A model generated the notes under the pieces. It did no database searches. It was not told the DNA's origin and saw only the letters and a program-made list of their open reading frames with translations. From the NCBI GenBank assembly GCA_016490735.1, contig JAEMWC010001190.1, forward strand, positions 16,001 through 80,000: 64,000 nt of DNA. The letters are read 5' to 3'. The position numbers and the translations under genes are program-made. This stretch comes from Pachyseris speciosa. Taxonomy: Eukaryota > Cnidaria > Anthozoa > Scleractinia > Pachyseridae. Within the stretch, counting starts at the first letter, position 1. Every line of letters begins with the position of its first letter. Of this stretch, positions 1 through 10,537 are shown piece by piece.

Positions 1-683
1 AATGTAAATTCTCATTGTACCTGAAGAAGGCTGGTTTGGCCAGCCGAAATATAGTACAGAAAACTTAAAACCATTCTACGTTGTATCGGCCCTTGCTTTT
101 ATACTCTCTTATGAACATTACCTAATCTGTATCACCTGCCATCATTTTACGAATTCCTCCTCCCTCATTATAGAAACAAAACTTTCGTAACTTTTTAATT
201 TAGGAAATTTAAGTAATTTAGAGGAGCGCATTTGAAAGCCATGAATAAAGTGATAAAACAAACAAATTAAAGACACTTGTTGCCTGATTTTCCCATTTTT
301 CACAAGGATCAGTGAAGAAAAGACAAGAACAGTAATCAAAATAGGACAAGGTATGCTTTGTCAGAAATAGATTTCGTTATGCGCACATGATTTGTACTCT
401 TTGTCTACTCATCCAATCGGAGCACGATGTCTTGATTGAAATCTGATCTCGGAATTGTACTTTACACATGTTGTAGATTCGAAAGAGAATCGGTTACAGG
501 ATAAGTCGGAAAATCAGTCAAAACATTATTCGGAAAGTCTTAAATCTGTTGGGAGAACATAAAGAATAAAGTCTTGTGGAAGTCTAGAGGATTTATTTTT
601 CCTTCTTCACATACTTTATTTGTTATCAGACTTAACTGGAAACATTGACTCAGTTTATAAAGATCTATCACTACAGGTATAAA
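1..683. other. No gene seen
   Basis: AT-rich non-coding DNA. The only open frames are short, with no recognisable domain or splice context. Confidence 0.5.
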
Positions 684-1039
684 CGGCCAGCTTAACGGGA
701 ATGTTTGGTGACCAAACAAAAAATAAACATTTTACTGTTTGGCGTCAGTTTTTGGTCATGTTTGATGTTGTTTGATAGTGTTTGGTAGGTGATGCTCACG
801 GCAAGGAATGAGGGATATGAGGGGGCGGAGTCACTTCAGAGCCGTCTCGACATCTGTCAATTACTCTCTTTCTTTGGCGAGATGCTATTGGATGATCGTT
901 GCCGTAGAAATTTGGAGGCGGTCCAAACTAAAAAATAAAAAAATAAAAAAAGATGGCGGCCCTGTCAAAAAAAATCAAATCTTATTAATTTTATTCATTA
1001 TAAGCTCGATAGGGTGAGGAGTGGTTACCCAATCTGCTG

Positions 1040-1143
1040 AGCCGGGGGCTCATGTAATAAACGTCCTAGTACTCCGGATCGAATTGGAATTTAGAAGTTA
1101 GAAGTGTTGGTTTTTGAGGAGAGGGGAAAACCGGAGTACCCGT

Positions 1144-1186
<43 letters not shown>

Positions 1187-1255
1187 AACCTACATATGAC
1201 GTTGAGTCCAGGAATCGAACCCGGGCCACATTCGCGAGATCTTGTCGGCAGGAAT
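1040..1255 (-). repeat. tRNA-derived short repeat fragment
   Basis: Read on the minus strand, GTGGCCCGGGTTCGATTCC is a good RNA polymerase III B box. It is followed by the body GAGGTTTTTCTACGGGTAC and a CTCCTCAAAAACCAACA tail. From memory this body is abundant in scleractinian sequence; that recollection cannot be checked here. The A-box half is not evident, so the copy is probably 5' truncated. Confidence 0.5.
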
Positions 1256-1259
1256 AGGA

Positions 1260-3320
1260 AGTCGAATGTTTGAACGAGTCTTCTTCAGCGAACGGGGTAC
1301 CCGTTCGAATGCGTCGTTAATTTTCTCCCGAACGGATTATCCAAGCCGTTCAGCGAATTGCTCACGTTTTTAGAACTTATACAACTTTTACCTAAACGGG
1401 CTATCAAAATACTAAGTATATTAAATCCCTTTGATTACTGAACAAAAATGACTAGAAAAGGATACAAAACGATCCTTCTAAAAATAGAGAACTACTTTCA
1501 AATACATGAATCGGACGCACTTCACTAATTCATGATTATTACAAGTATTACCCTTATTTTGTCCTGAGGAAAGAATTTTCGCTAATTTTAAGGCTCATTT
1601 GCTATTCAAGAACATTTGTTTGCAACAGACTTGTTTACTTTCGTGGTATCGTATCACAACTCCTGCGCGGCGGAAATAATCGGCTTCTTTGGCCCTTGAA
1701 ATAACACGTTTAGTGTCTCGAAAGACATTTTTTTGTGTCCACTACGCAGGAGTGCTCGATGGAGCCGATCTGCAAAATAACCGCTCTGCAGGCCGATTTT
1801 GGGCTGGCTGGCAAAATGTTTGCTGAAATGAAAATCTTGCTGGCAGTGTTATTTTAACGAAATCTTGCTAGCATTTGTGTCCGTAATGAGTCTTACTGGT
1901 TGACAGGAATCAAAACACGTCATATTTCTGGCAGTTGTCTTATTTCAGTTCTCATGCTGGCTGAGAGTACTGAGGGCGCACTTTTATCTGCGTGAGATTG
2001 AAAATAAAGTTAATGAAAAACAAACTGTTTTAATATCTTGGGCTCGTAACGCAACTTTCAAAAGTCTCAACTCATTGAATAGCATGTGCTGTCAGTTGGC
2101 TTCGTATTTTGGTGGATTTTTATGTGTGAGAAGATAGGACTTCGGGGGAAAAACTAAAAGGGATACAGATAGAGGCCTACTGCCCGTCTTCGGAACGATC
2201 TGACATCCGAAATAAACCATTTGACATATTTTGCCCAAAAATTAAATTGAAATTAATACTTAGCTGGCTGGGTATTTTTCTTCCTTACGCGACTGCTGGC
2301 TGGCAAACTGGAAAGATTCCACCCGTGCTGGCTGCCATTTCATGTTTTGTGGCATTTTCATCTTTGCTGGCTAGTTGAGAAACGACACGCTCGTAGCTGG
2401 CTGGGATTTTTATTTCTCAAAAGTTTTGCTCGCTGGCATTGAAGAGCGGTTATTTTTTTCCCAGGAAAGTTAAATATTAACGAAGATTGGCAGGGGGACA
2501 CTCAGCTAGTGTTTAGTATATCGTACGATAAAAATTCTCAGAAAAGGTCGTTGGGTACTCCTGATAACGGCATTATTTGACCCCGCAAAAGAGTTATTAT
2601 TGGACACAGTCAGCTGATGTTGTAGTACATCGCTGGTTCGATTTTTATGGACGTGACAGGCAAACACTTCGATTCAGATAACACTCTTCGACAGGAAAAC
2701 CACAATAAACATTCATGATACTCGAATAAAACTCGCCCATTGTGCTTACCAAACAAACACATCGACTCGGTCATCGTCACTCTGCTGGAAAATTTCCGAA
2801 AATCATCTAATGAACTGAAACATACTTTACGAAGAAACTCTGGAATTGACTGAACACAGCGCTGAACACCGCCGCATGGCACACGTGTGTGGCAATTAGT
2901 GTCGCTTTCAAACAAACACAACACAGTCGCGATTAGCATTTTCCTGTACAATCTCACTAGACCACCGTACTATAACAAGGATACTTTGTGAAGAGGTAAT
3001 TGAGACTCTGAGTGAGAGCTGTGCCCAGATTTAAGAGCAAATGAGCATCATACTACTACCTTGCGGGCATCGCTGGACGAAAGGCTATTAAACGGATGCT
3101 TCGAGTTGAGCGATTCCACCCGATGACTGATCGGATTATGCCGACGATAAGCCTCCAAAACCATACTAAAAGTCAGGCTCTCGATCCCGCAACATGGAAA
3201 CTATAAACCAACGGTGTAAATATCAAGGACGAGTAGTTGACTGATCGCATTTCCGAACACTTTCCGATTGTTACCCGGACTAACTTACTTACTAACAGAA
3301 GAAATAGCAAAGTGGATACT
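1260..3320. other. No gene seen
   Basis: No supported coding exon. Repeated GCTGGCTGG words occur at 1800-2420, and the open frame at 2610-2957 has no domain signal. It looks like decayed repeat DNA. Confidence 0.45.
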
Positions 3321-3325
3321 TGAGA

Positions 3326-3497
3326 ATGACTATATGAAGATCATATATTTGAACTGCGGATTAATGATTAAATGTGACTGATCATCGCAGTAGTGAAAAT
3401 AAAGCCTGAAAAAAGTAGGTAGCGTTCATAACTCCGATGATCAGTCACATTTAATCATTAATCCGCAGTTCAAATATATGATTTCCATATGGTCATT
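3326..3497. repeat. Inverted repeat beside a tRNA-like unit
   Basis: About 70 bases from 3326 (with AACTGCGGATTAATGATTA and GTGACTGATCATCG) return inverted at about 3428-3497, with a 32-base spacer holding GCGTTCATAACTCCGATGAT. The inner words recur after the tRNA-like unit at 3665-3700, so the two belong to the same composite repeat. Confidence 0.7.
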
Positions 3498-3556
3498 CTC
3501 ATATATTCACCACTCACGGGTATATTACGAACCAACAAAACGACCATCTCCCAGAT

Positions 3557-3629
3557 GGCTTGTTAGCTCAGTCGGTAGAGCGCTGCACCGGTATCGCAGA
3601 GGTCGTTGGTTCGAATCCCGTACAAGCCT
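3557..3629 (+). tRNA. tRNA-Thr(GGT)-like sequence, probably a repeat-borne pseudo-tRNA
   Basis: The 7-bp acceptor stem is perfect (GGCTTGT with ACAAGCC), and the D arm GCTC-AGTCGGTA-GAGC is good. The anticodon loop CCGGTAT would give anticodon GGT, but position 33 is C instead of the near-universal U, the last anticodon-stem pair is A-C, and the T stem has a mismatch. The flanks (GTTCATAACTGCGATGATC) match those of the tRNA-like units at 37660-38860. I therefore read it as a tRNA-derived repeat and not a working tRNA gene. Confidence 0.45.
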
Positions 3630-3786
3630 GAATTTTGTTTCAGGCTCTATTTTCACTACTGCTTAAGTAGTGTTCATAACTGCGATGATCAGTCACATTT
3701 AATTAATTAAAGTGGATACTGTTGCCATAGGAACAGTAGCCACAAAAATTGCTCCTGTGGAGCAGCTCGTGAATGCAGAGGATACA

Positions 3787-3955
3787 TTTTGAGGCTGCGT
3801 CCACCAAAACCATATAAACTCTTGAATATTTTTTACGATTTCTGTGATATTCGTTATTTCCAAATAGTAGGTGCATGGCGGGATTTTATAGTTTTCACAA
3901 AACTGAAAATATTTCAAAGAGTTTATATGGTTCTGGGGGACGCAGCCTCAAAATT
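3787..3955. mobile_element. Foldback MITE-like element
   Basis: TTTTGAGGCTGCGTCC followed by ACCATATAAACTCTTGAA at the left is repeated inverted at 3907-3954, leaving a loop of about 80 bases. It is non-coding. Open frames on both strands here are by-products of the inverted arms. Confidence 0.65.
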
Positions 3956-4217
3956 AGAGACGTTTGTATGGATTTTGAACTAAGTTTTAAAGTCCATAAC
4001 TTGGTTTCTGTTCAACCTGAAAGCATCAAACTTGGACAAATGGCCAATCTCAAATTGGTTAAATTTTGAAACTCGCCGCAGTTCGCTTCGCAACTCCGAA
4101 ATGGTTCATTCAAGGAATAAGTGGCGCATATTCGTATGCTAATCTACACGTCGATTTCGCCGCAACATTTTGCTGGGCACACAACAGCTACAACCAGTTG
4201 CAAAAATACTTGAGATA

Positions 4218-4448
4218 CCACTAAATTCCGACTAAATAGAGATCACCCACCCCCCTCCCCTTATCAACGTTGTAGGGCCAAATTTTGTCTTGGTAGAAAC
4301 GCGAGGCCAGGCAGAAAATGTGGTCCAGCAACATTGCTTAGGGGAGGGGGAAGAGGGGAGTCTGGCCTGCCGTGTAGTAACTGTCAGAGGACAGTTTTAA
4401 GAGAAAAGTGTGTTTTTTATTGGAAGTGTCTCAGCATTTTTGCAACTG
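4218..4448. repeat. Direct repeat, copy A (about 230 bp)
   Basis: CACTAAATTCCGACT through TGTCTCAGCATTTTTG is repeated in the same orientation at 5475-5707 with few differences. The copies enclose about 1 kb of non-coding sequence. It could be a segmental duplication or a small terminal-repeat retroelement without genes, but no primer-binding site or polypurine tract was recognised. Confidence 0.7.
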
Positions 4449-5474
4449 GTTGTCTGAATGAGTTGGCCTTGTATGGGCGTTCTGTTACGTACCCAATCGA
4501 TGAAGTGGTATACTTTTGTGATGTTATGGGGTGATTGTAAAAACAGGTGATTCAATGTCATACATTATGAGGCTTACAAATAACCAACAATAAACGTGTA
4601 TTTTGCAGCATTGCGGTTATGACGTAATGGCTGCTATTTTTAGTGTTTCATTAGAGTAAGCGGGAAAAAAGGCGCAAATATGGCCATGAAGGACCGATGA
4701 AAGGTTTTTTGGGTTTTTACGGAATTTTTGGACACCTTTCTATGTAGAGAAGTGTAAAACTAGGTGACGTAGTTCTATTCGCTTTCAGAAATGATGTATG
4801 AACGTCAATTAACCGGTGTTAGATCGACCATATAAGGGTTTGTTTACGTTCGTGGAAATTAACACGAGCATGTTCTTCTGTGACCGCGTGCCGTTCAAGG
4901 GCAAGCCATCGGGGAAGCTTTCCGCTGAAGCAAATCATCTTCTGCTGAAACGAAATCCTGATAGAGGTTCGCTTTTAAAAAGGAGATAAAAGTTCCTTCC
5001 TTCTTAAAGACATTTTGGTGTCGCTTTCATGCTTAGGCTAGAGAACCTTGCGTCTATTGGCGCACTGTGAACGGAGGCTGGCAACTTTCGCAGTCATCTT
5101 TTTCTTTTCAAAAATTCGGTAGGCATGCAATATCTCTATGCTACATCAGCAACGTTTTCGATAAGAGTTAAATCACCAGTACCCTTACGAATAGCAAACA
5201 GCTTGCCGCCAACGTCTTTTACAGCTCCAGCGCGAAATCGAATGTAGCCTCTTGTGTCAAAACGCACAAACTCAAAACTACACCAATTCCAAGGCGCTTT
5301 CTGCGCACACTTCCGGATCAATTAGAACGCTAACAGGTCTGCAGTTCTCTTGAGTAAGACGAAAACTTTGAAAATAACTCTTCTGCAGCCACGTAGTCAG
5401 CTTTCACTTCTAGAAAGCTATGTTTAATCTTGCACATAAATCAGACAACCTGTTGGAAAAATTCTTGAGACACT

Positions 5475-5707
5475 ACACTAAATTCCGACTCAAAAGAGAT
5501 CACCCATCCCCCTCCCCTTATCAATGTCGTAGGGCCGAATTTTGTCTTGGTAGAAACGCGAGGCCAGGCAGAAAATGTGGTCCAGCAACATTGCTTAGGG
5601 GAGGGGGAAGAGGGGAGTCTGGCCTGCCGTGTAGTAACTGTCAGGGGACAGTTTTAAGAGAAAAGTGTGTTTTTTATTGGAAGTGTCTCAACATTTTTGC
5701 CACTGAT
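5475..5707. repeat. Direct repeat, copy B (about 230 bp)
   Basis: Second copy of the segment at 4218-4448. Substitutions are scattered and it shares the GGGGAGGGGGAAGAGGGG stretch. Open frames through both copies are similar only because the DNA is duplicated. Confidence 0.7.
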
Positions 5708-7463
5708 TGTGGCATATACTTTGTAAAAGCACATCGAGTTAAAGCTACGCCTGCTTGAGTAACGCGAATGGTATAAAATCACCCTATAATAAAAATGCTG
5801 TACTCGCCAAAACGTATTAAAGGAGCGTATCCTCGATCGATGTGATCATGAGAAGAAACTCAAAACAGGTGACAGGTTTCAAGAGCTGAAAGTCTACCGA
5901 CAAATCAATCGTACCTGTTATCGTCTCAATCAAAAGTGATCTGCGTGTATTCGGTCATTTGTTAGTATCAAGAAAAGCGGATCAAGTTTGATAACAATAG
6001 GCTTTGTTCTAAGACCAAAAAATGACCTAATATGGTCATTTTTGAACAATAGCAGCAACAGGTTCAAAATACATACGGGACTTCCGAAATTTCGGAATAA
6101 CATACGAGCGGCAAGTTTAAATGATCGGAAAGACCGAAGAAAATACAAATTCTCCCTGGGAGAGGGTATGCTGGCAGAGTTCTTTCGGTGGAAAAAGTTA
6201 CGCTGGGGTGGCTGGTGGGGAAAACGGTTGCTATAAAAACAATCAAACGCTGCAGTTTACGACAAGTATAACATCGGCATTGCTTGTTTCGGTACTATAT
6301 GCTGTGCATCTTTCAGCTTCAACCTGGAAAAAGATATGTACCAGTCCATTCTTCGTAGGCTCGTTAAAGGAAGGAAAGTATACAGTCGAATGAAATTATA
6401 AACGAGGACTAGACAAGATCGCAAGCTGTGGCTATATCCACGCCGTTAGCTTCGCATTTGACGTTCAATTACGGCTTGGCCGCTGTCAGGATTTATCTAC
6501 CATATTTGAGATCATTCAAATATCGCGCTCCATAAATCAGAGTCAGTAATAAGCGCCGAGTGCTTTAAAAACTGGATAACATTCTCGTCCCACAAGTTGT
6601 TTCTTGCTCGCGTTTGCCGCCATGTATACTGATTAGTCCTTTTGTCTTCAGTGTTTCATGCTTGTTTTTATTTCGTGTAGATCAAAAAGGCTGAAAAGTA
6701 ACTGCTTCATTTCGTCGAAAAGCATCGCATATAGTCGAAAAAATCGATACGAGAAGAGCGTACACTATTTCAATCAAAGAATTTGCGTGCAGTGACCTGT
6801 GAAAGACCACATCCAAACACATCTCTTCAATTAAAGCGCTAAGGTGTTATAAAACGGGTAACAACGAAAAAAATTAGCAAACATAAGTCGCACCTTCCTT
6901 TTTGACATTACGTGCCGCGCGTTCGCTTGAAACGAAACAGATGAACTCTGCGTAGAGCTGGGAAAAAAACTCTGATCACAAGCTCTGTACAAATTAAGGA
7001 AAAATGTTCCGATCAGTATATCTTTTAAAATGACGGTTTAATACATTGACAAACTTGACGAGCAAGACCTTAAATGAAAAATATTCCCACCTCCTTTGCC
7101 AAGCGCCGCGCGCTCTGTGAAAACTTGAAAAAGTTGTTTTGAGCAGAATCCAGCTTCTTTTAGCTTCTTTTTGATTTGACGTGTTGGTTTATAAAAATGA
7201 GGACCTCATTAGAAAACAGCTGAGCGGACAAACAACGTCTTTAATACTCACTCACTTGAGGCCATTCTACAACTGATCAAGACTCGGCTGTCGATTAGCA
7301 CAACAACATTACGTACAGTGACAATTTTTTTCGTGCTTCAATAAACACTAGGCGACTTGAATTTAGAGAGAGATGATCTGAGTGAGTCACTACATTACGG
7401 TTAATTTTTGAAGTGCCGACCTTCCGATCATACCGATGCGCCCACCGACGGTCAATTCTTCCT
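5708..7463. other. No gene seen
   Basis: AT-rich sequence with short unrelated open frames. I see no exon with plausible splice sites and no mobile-element protein motif. Confidence 0.45.
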
Positions 7464-8329
7464 TAAAGGCCCTAGCAAACGGCTTCAACATTTGCTTCAA
7501 CATCCTTTCGATTTTGTTGAATGGCAATGTTGAAAGCGTTTGCCACCCCTTTCCGCCGTGTTGAAACGTGTTGAAACGAAGTTGAATCGATGTTGAAAGA
7601 GTTTAAAAGCATTTAAACTGTGCTTCAACATCCGTTCAACATTTCTTTTGTTCTCTGGAATGTTCGGAATGTTGAAGCGGAGTTGAAGTCGTTTGCCTCG
7701 CTCTTTCAACATTGTTGAGCAAGCGCATGCGCAATTAAGAAGACGTAACCATGGTCACCATGGATTCAAAGACGGTAGCAAAGCAAAACAATTTTGTGTG
7801 TGGCTGTAGTACGTCCGGACGAAAGTATTTCGATCGGGGAAATAACTTTATTCCCACCAAGGACTTGTTTTCGAGTGATATCCTGTTCGATGTAGCTCAG
7901 TATTCGTTGAAAATTGGCATGACTCATTCGCATCATTTCTTTATATTCCGTTGTGTCTACGATCGCCAATTCCTTCACGTGTTGTTGAAATAGCCCCTTT
8001 CATCCCTTCTTCTGATCCATAGCCTTGTCTTTCCCCTTCCTGGTTTTCCTCATCATTCAAAACTTCGAAAGGTACAAAAACTGCTAATAACGAGCGAACT
8101 TTGTTGTAAACATGCGCGCGATCTACTGTGTCATTTCAAAATGGCGCCCTTGCATGACTGTGTCTCGGCCTGAAACTAATTACCAGGCCACTCGCGAAGT
8201 TTTGTTGAATGAAATGTTGAAACCGTTTCCCATCCCACCCTTCAACATCATTCAACAATCTTTCAACAGCGTCCAACAAAATCGAACGGATGTTGAAGCA
8301 AATGTTGAAGCCGTTTGCTAGGGCCTTTA
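7464..8329. mobile_element. PIF/Harbinger-type derivative
   Basis: The terminal inverted repeats begin AAGGCCCTAGCAAACGGC and continue for about 50 bases with one or two differences. TA or TWA trinucleotides flank both ends, as PIF/Harbinger elements prefer. Both subterminal regions are packed with TGTTGAA/TTCAACA words. A scrap of Harbinger-like transposase is encoded inside on the minus strand (7766-7978). At under 900 bp it cannot be autonomous. Confidence 0.7.
7766..7978 (-). pseudogene. Harbinger-like transposase N-terminal fragment
   Basis: The 70-residue frame contains MRMSHANFQRILSYIEQDI followed by a basic segment and VISPIEIL. This matches the usual N-terminal layout of PIF/Harbinger nucleases (RM-x3-F-x2-LL, then a phrase with I-x-P-x-E-x-L). 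The DDE catalytic core is absent. It lies centrally in an element with matching inverted ends, which supports the family call. It is a relic and not a working enzyme. Confidence 0.55.
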
Positions 8330-8594
8330 GGTTACACCGGTGGCAATTGATCGTGCGAGAGCAAATGTATACCTCCCACTCCCCCTAATGCATCCAATTT
8401 GTCATGCCGACAATTTTTCCGATGAAAATAGGCTTTTCGTTAAGTTTCGGCAAAAGTCCTTCAGGGCTACTAATAATGGGGCTATTGTGTTATACTTAAC
8501 GAAGGAATTTGATCCGGTACAATGGACCATTTCTTGATACGTAATTATTCCGAATATTCTTTTGTTACGCGTTTTTGGTTAACGGACATGCTTT

Positions 8595-8948
8595 GTGGCA
8601 AGGAATCCCCACGCTTCCGGTCGTAGATTCAATGAAAGGCGAGACATTTGTATTCGCGAGGCTTGGGAGAATTTCTCGAAACACGTGGACTGTCCATTGG
8701 ATTTGAAACTAGAACAGCGTCTGGTAGTCGATAACGTACTTCACAGCAAAGATATTCTCGCTGTTTTTCCTACGGGATTTGGCAAAAGTAAGCTTATGTA
8801 CTCAGCAGGACTTATTTGTTGCCGCTGCTGTAATCGAAAGAAGTCGTCGTCTGACAGTATCGGTTATATTCTGATCGAAGACCAGGTCGCCGAAGCCCGA
8901 AGTATGGGAATGTCTGCTGCTTCATTTGCCGAAGGATTTAATCTCTAG
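8595..8948 (+). pseudogene. RecQ-like DEAD-box helicase fragment
   Basis: The frame carries LEQRLVVDNVLHSKDILAV followed by PTGFGKS, a RecQ-type motif 0 region plus Walker A. Near its end is DQVAEARSMGMSAASF, matching the motif Ia region in which RecQ-type helicases have DQV-x-L-x2-LG-x2-A. Motifs II-VI are missing and the frame stops. Helicase genes of this type travel with several DNA transposons, so it may be cargo of the surrounding 9.3-kb candidate. It is not a functional gene as it stands. Confidence 0.55.
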
Positions 8949-9668
8949 CGAGTTAAATCTCTTGTTTGGATCAGCCAAGAAAGTAATCGACAAACACTTT
9001 GTCAACAGCGTACCCTCCGGCACAGCAAACTTTGGATTTACCAAGTTCAATGTGGCCTCAATACTGAAGCTGAAGCCTTCCCTGGTATTTCGCATTTTTG
9101 TAGCACATTGTAGGCGGACTCTCTCAGAAAGTGAGGCGTTTTTTTCAGCGACGATTCCCGATGCGTGTGCCAGATTGTCCCTTCGTGTCCTCTCTTGTTC
9201 GACAGAGGAAACAAATTTTCTGTGGCAATCGACTTCCACGAATCAGTTTCCGTAGCGTACTTGCAAGGAAACTTTGCAGCATCTACAGTTATCGTTGGGA
9301 CTTAGGGGGTTTGGTTTTTGCCCAAAACAGATTGCTTTTTAAGTATTTTGCAGTCATATTTGTCTTTCACTTGTTTATATGATATTTCCGGTTTGCACTG
9401 ATTAGCCAAATTTTGACAGCTCAGACAGGCGGAGGCCACAGGAAGCATTTTTTCCTTCCTCCAACGCCCAACCCCGACCCCCCCCCCCCCTACCCTCCCC
9501 TCCCGAGAGAGCTTGCTCACAGGCTAAGTGAAAAGTTTAGAGAGGTATGAAAAAAATTAACTTCCTACGAACTGACGCGCATCTCCCTCATTCTTTGCCA
9601 TGTGGTTCGTTTTTCCAACATGTTTTACACCCGTGCGTGCTGCGCTATCTCATCAGCTAATTGTCAAA

Positions 9669-9782
9669 ATGGCAAACAAGGAAGAAGGTTTTGTCGACGT
9701 GGCTGAAGTTGAAGTTGAAGAACCCTCTAATCAGAAGCTGAAACAAGGTAAAAGAAGATGGAATAAAGAAGCAAACGGATAA
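9669..9782 (+). other. Possible first exon of a small gene
   Basis: A short frame opens at ATGGCAAACAAGG, encodes an acidic stretch (VAEVEVEEPSNQ) and then a basic one. It contains CAAGGTAAAAG, a fair splice donor. No downstream exon could be traced before the Polinton. The evidence is only composition and one splice-like site. Confidence 0.22.
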
Positions 9783-10083
9783 TCGAACTTTTTGGAACAC
9801 TCCATACCTGTGGAACATACTTTTTTCCACGGACTACCACATACCTGACTCACCGATGGTTCTAAAGGTCTTGCGTCTGAATGTTTGATATTTGTGCGAT
9901 TAAACATGGTTTACTTGTTTGGTTAGTGCTTCCGCCAAACATCAACATTTTTGGTTACCAAACATTCCCCGTTAGGCCGAGGCTCTACATAATCTATATC
10001 TGTATCACTTGCTATCCTCTTTCGCAGATATGTTCTCTTTAGATCATTATATGAGACCATCTTTAGTAAGTTCCTCTTAATCG

Positions 10084-10225
10084 GAAAACGCTAATGTAAA
10101 TAGCTCCCGATAAACGGTTTTTATCAGGCTTTGTTATACATAAGCAAATAAAAACTAGCTAGAAAAACCGACGTTTCGGTGTCATCATGATGTCATTGTC
10201 AAAGTAAATGAGAAGGAAACTGTTA
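10084..10225. other. Flanking repeat DNA into which the Polinton inserted
   Basis: Contains ACCGACGTTTCGGTG and CATCATGATGTCATTGTCAA, words typical of a cnidarian interspersed repeat family as I remember it. No gene is seen. Confidence 0.35.
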
Positions 10226-10231
10226 TGCGAG
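10226..10231. other. Polinton target-site duplication, left copy
   Basis: TGCGAG directly before the left terminal repeat matches TGCGAG at 28909-28914 exactly. Six bases is the usual Polinton duplication length. Confidence 0.95.
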
Positions 10232-10537
10232 AGTAGTATAGTACATGGGTGATCTAGCACATTCTCCATAAAATTGTGCAATTTTTCAAAACAGCACACT
10301 TTTTCCTAAGGTCAAGGTCACGTGATCTAGCACACTTTTTGCCAAGGTTAAGGTCATCTATTTAAGTACTTTATGATATAAAAAACACTTAAAGAAATGT
10401 CGCTATAGGTTATTATGGAGAATGAAGAAAGAAATCTCCGGGCCTTGGAAAAGCCCTCTCAAATCAGGTCAGGTAGCCAGATGGTAAATGGCCTAAGTCA
10501 GAAAAATATTGGATCAGGTAGCCAGATGGTAAATGAT
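10232..10537 (+). repeat. Polinton left terminal inverted repeat
   Basis: Identical in reverse complement to 28603-28908, starting AGTAGTATAGTACATGGG. It contains two tandem near-copies of GCACACTTTTT-CC/GCC-AAGGT-AAGGTCA, a near-palindrome AAAATTGTGCAATTTT, a TATA-like box and the first 41 codons of the polymerase gene. The repeat ends exactly at a codon boundary. Confidence 0.97.
10340..10414 (+). promoter_or_regulatory. Candidate early promoter inside the left TIR
   Basis: GATATAAAAAACAC at about 10375-10388 lies about 30 bases before the polymerase start and could be a TATA element. No TCTAA motif like those of the internal genes is present. The same sequence stands before the right-end gene because it is in the TIR. 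Promoter activity is inferred only. Confidence 0.4.

Larger units (their letters stand above)
684..9976. mobile_element. Candidate 9.3-kb element with imperfect inverted ends
   Basis: The first 60 or so bases from 684 (CGGCC, a short gap, TTAACGGGAATGTTTGGT) reappear inverted near 9905-9976 with small indels. Both ends then carry several TGTTTGGT/ACCAAACA words, the kind of subterminal array transposases often bind. Between them lie a helicase scrap (8595-8948) and nested smaller elements. I saw no clear target duplication and no intact transposase. This may be one old element or two unrelated copies of a small foldback repeat in opposite orientation. Confidence 0.35.

Noticed and set aside
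2610..2957. 115-codon minus-strand frame
   Set aside because: No domain, no splice context, and composition like the surrounding non-coding DNA.
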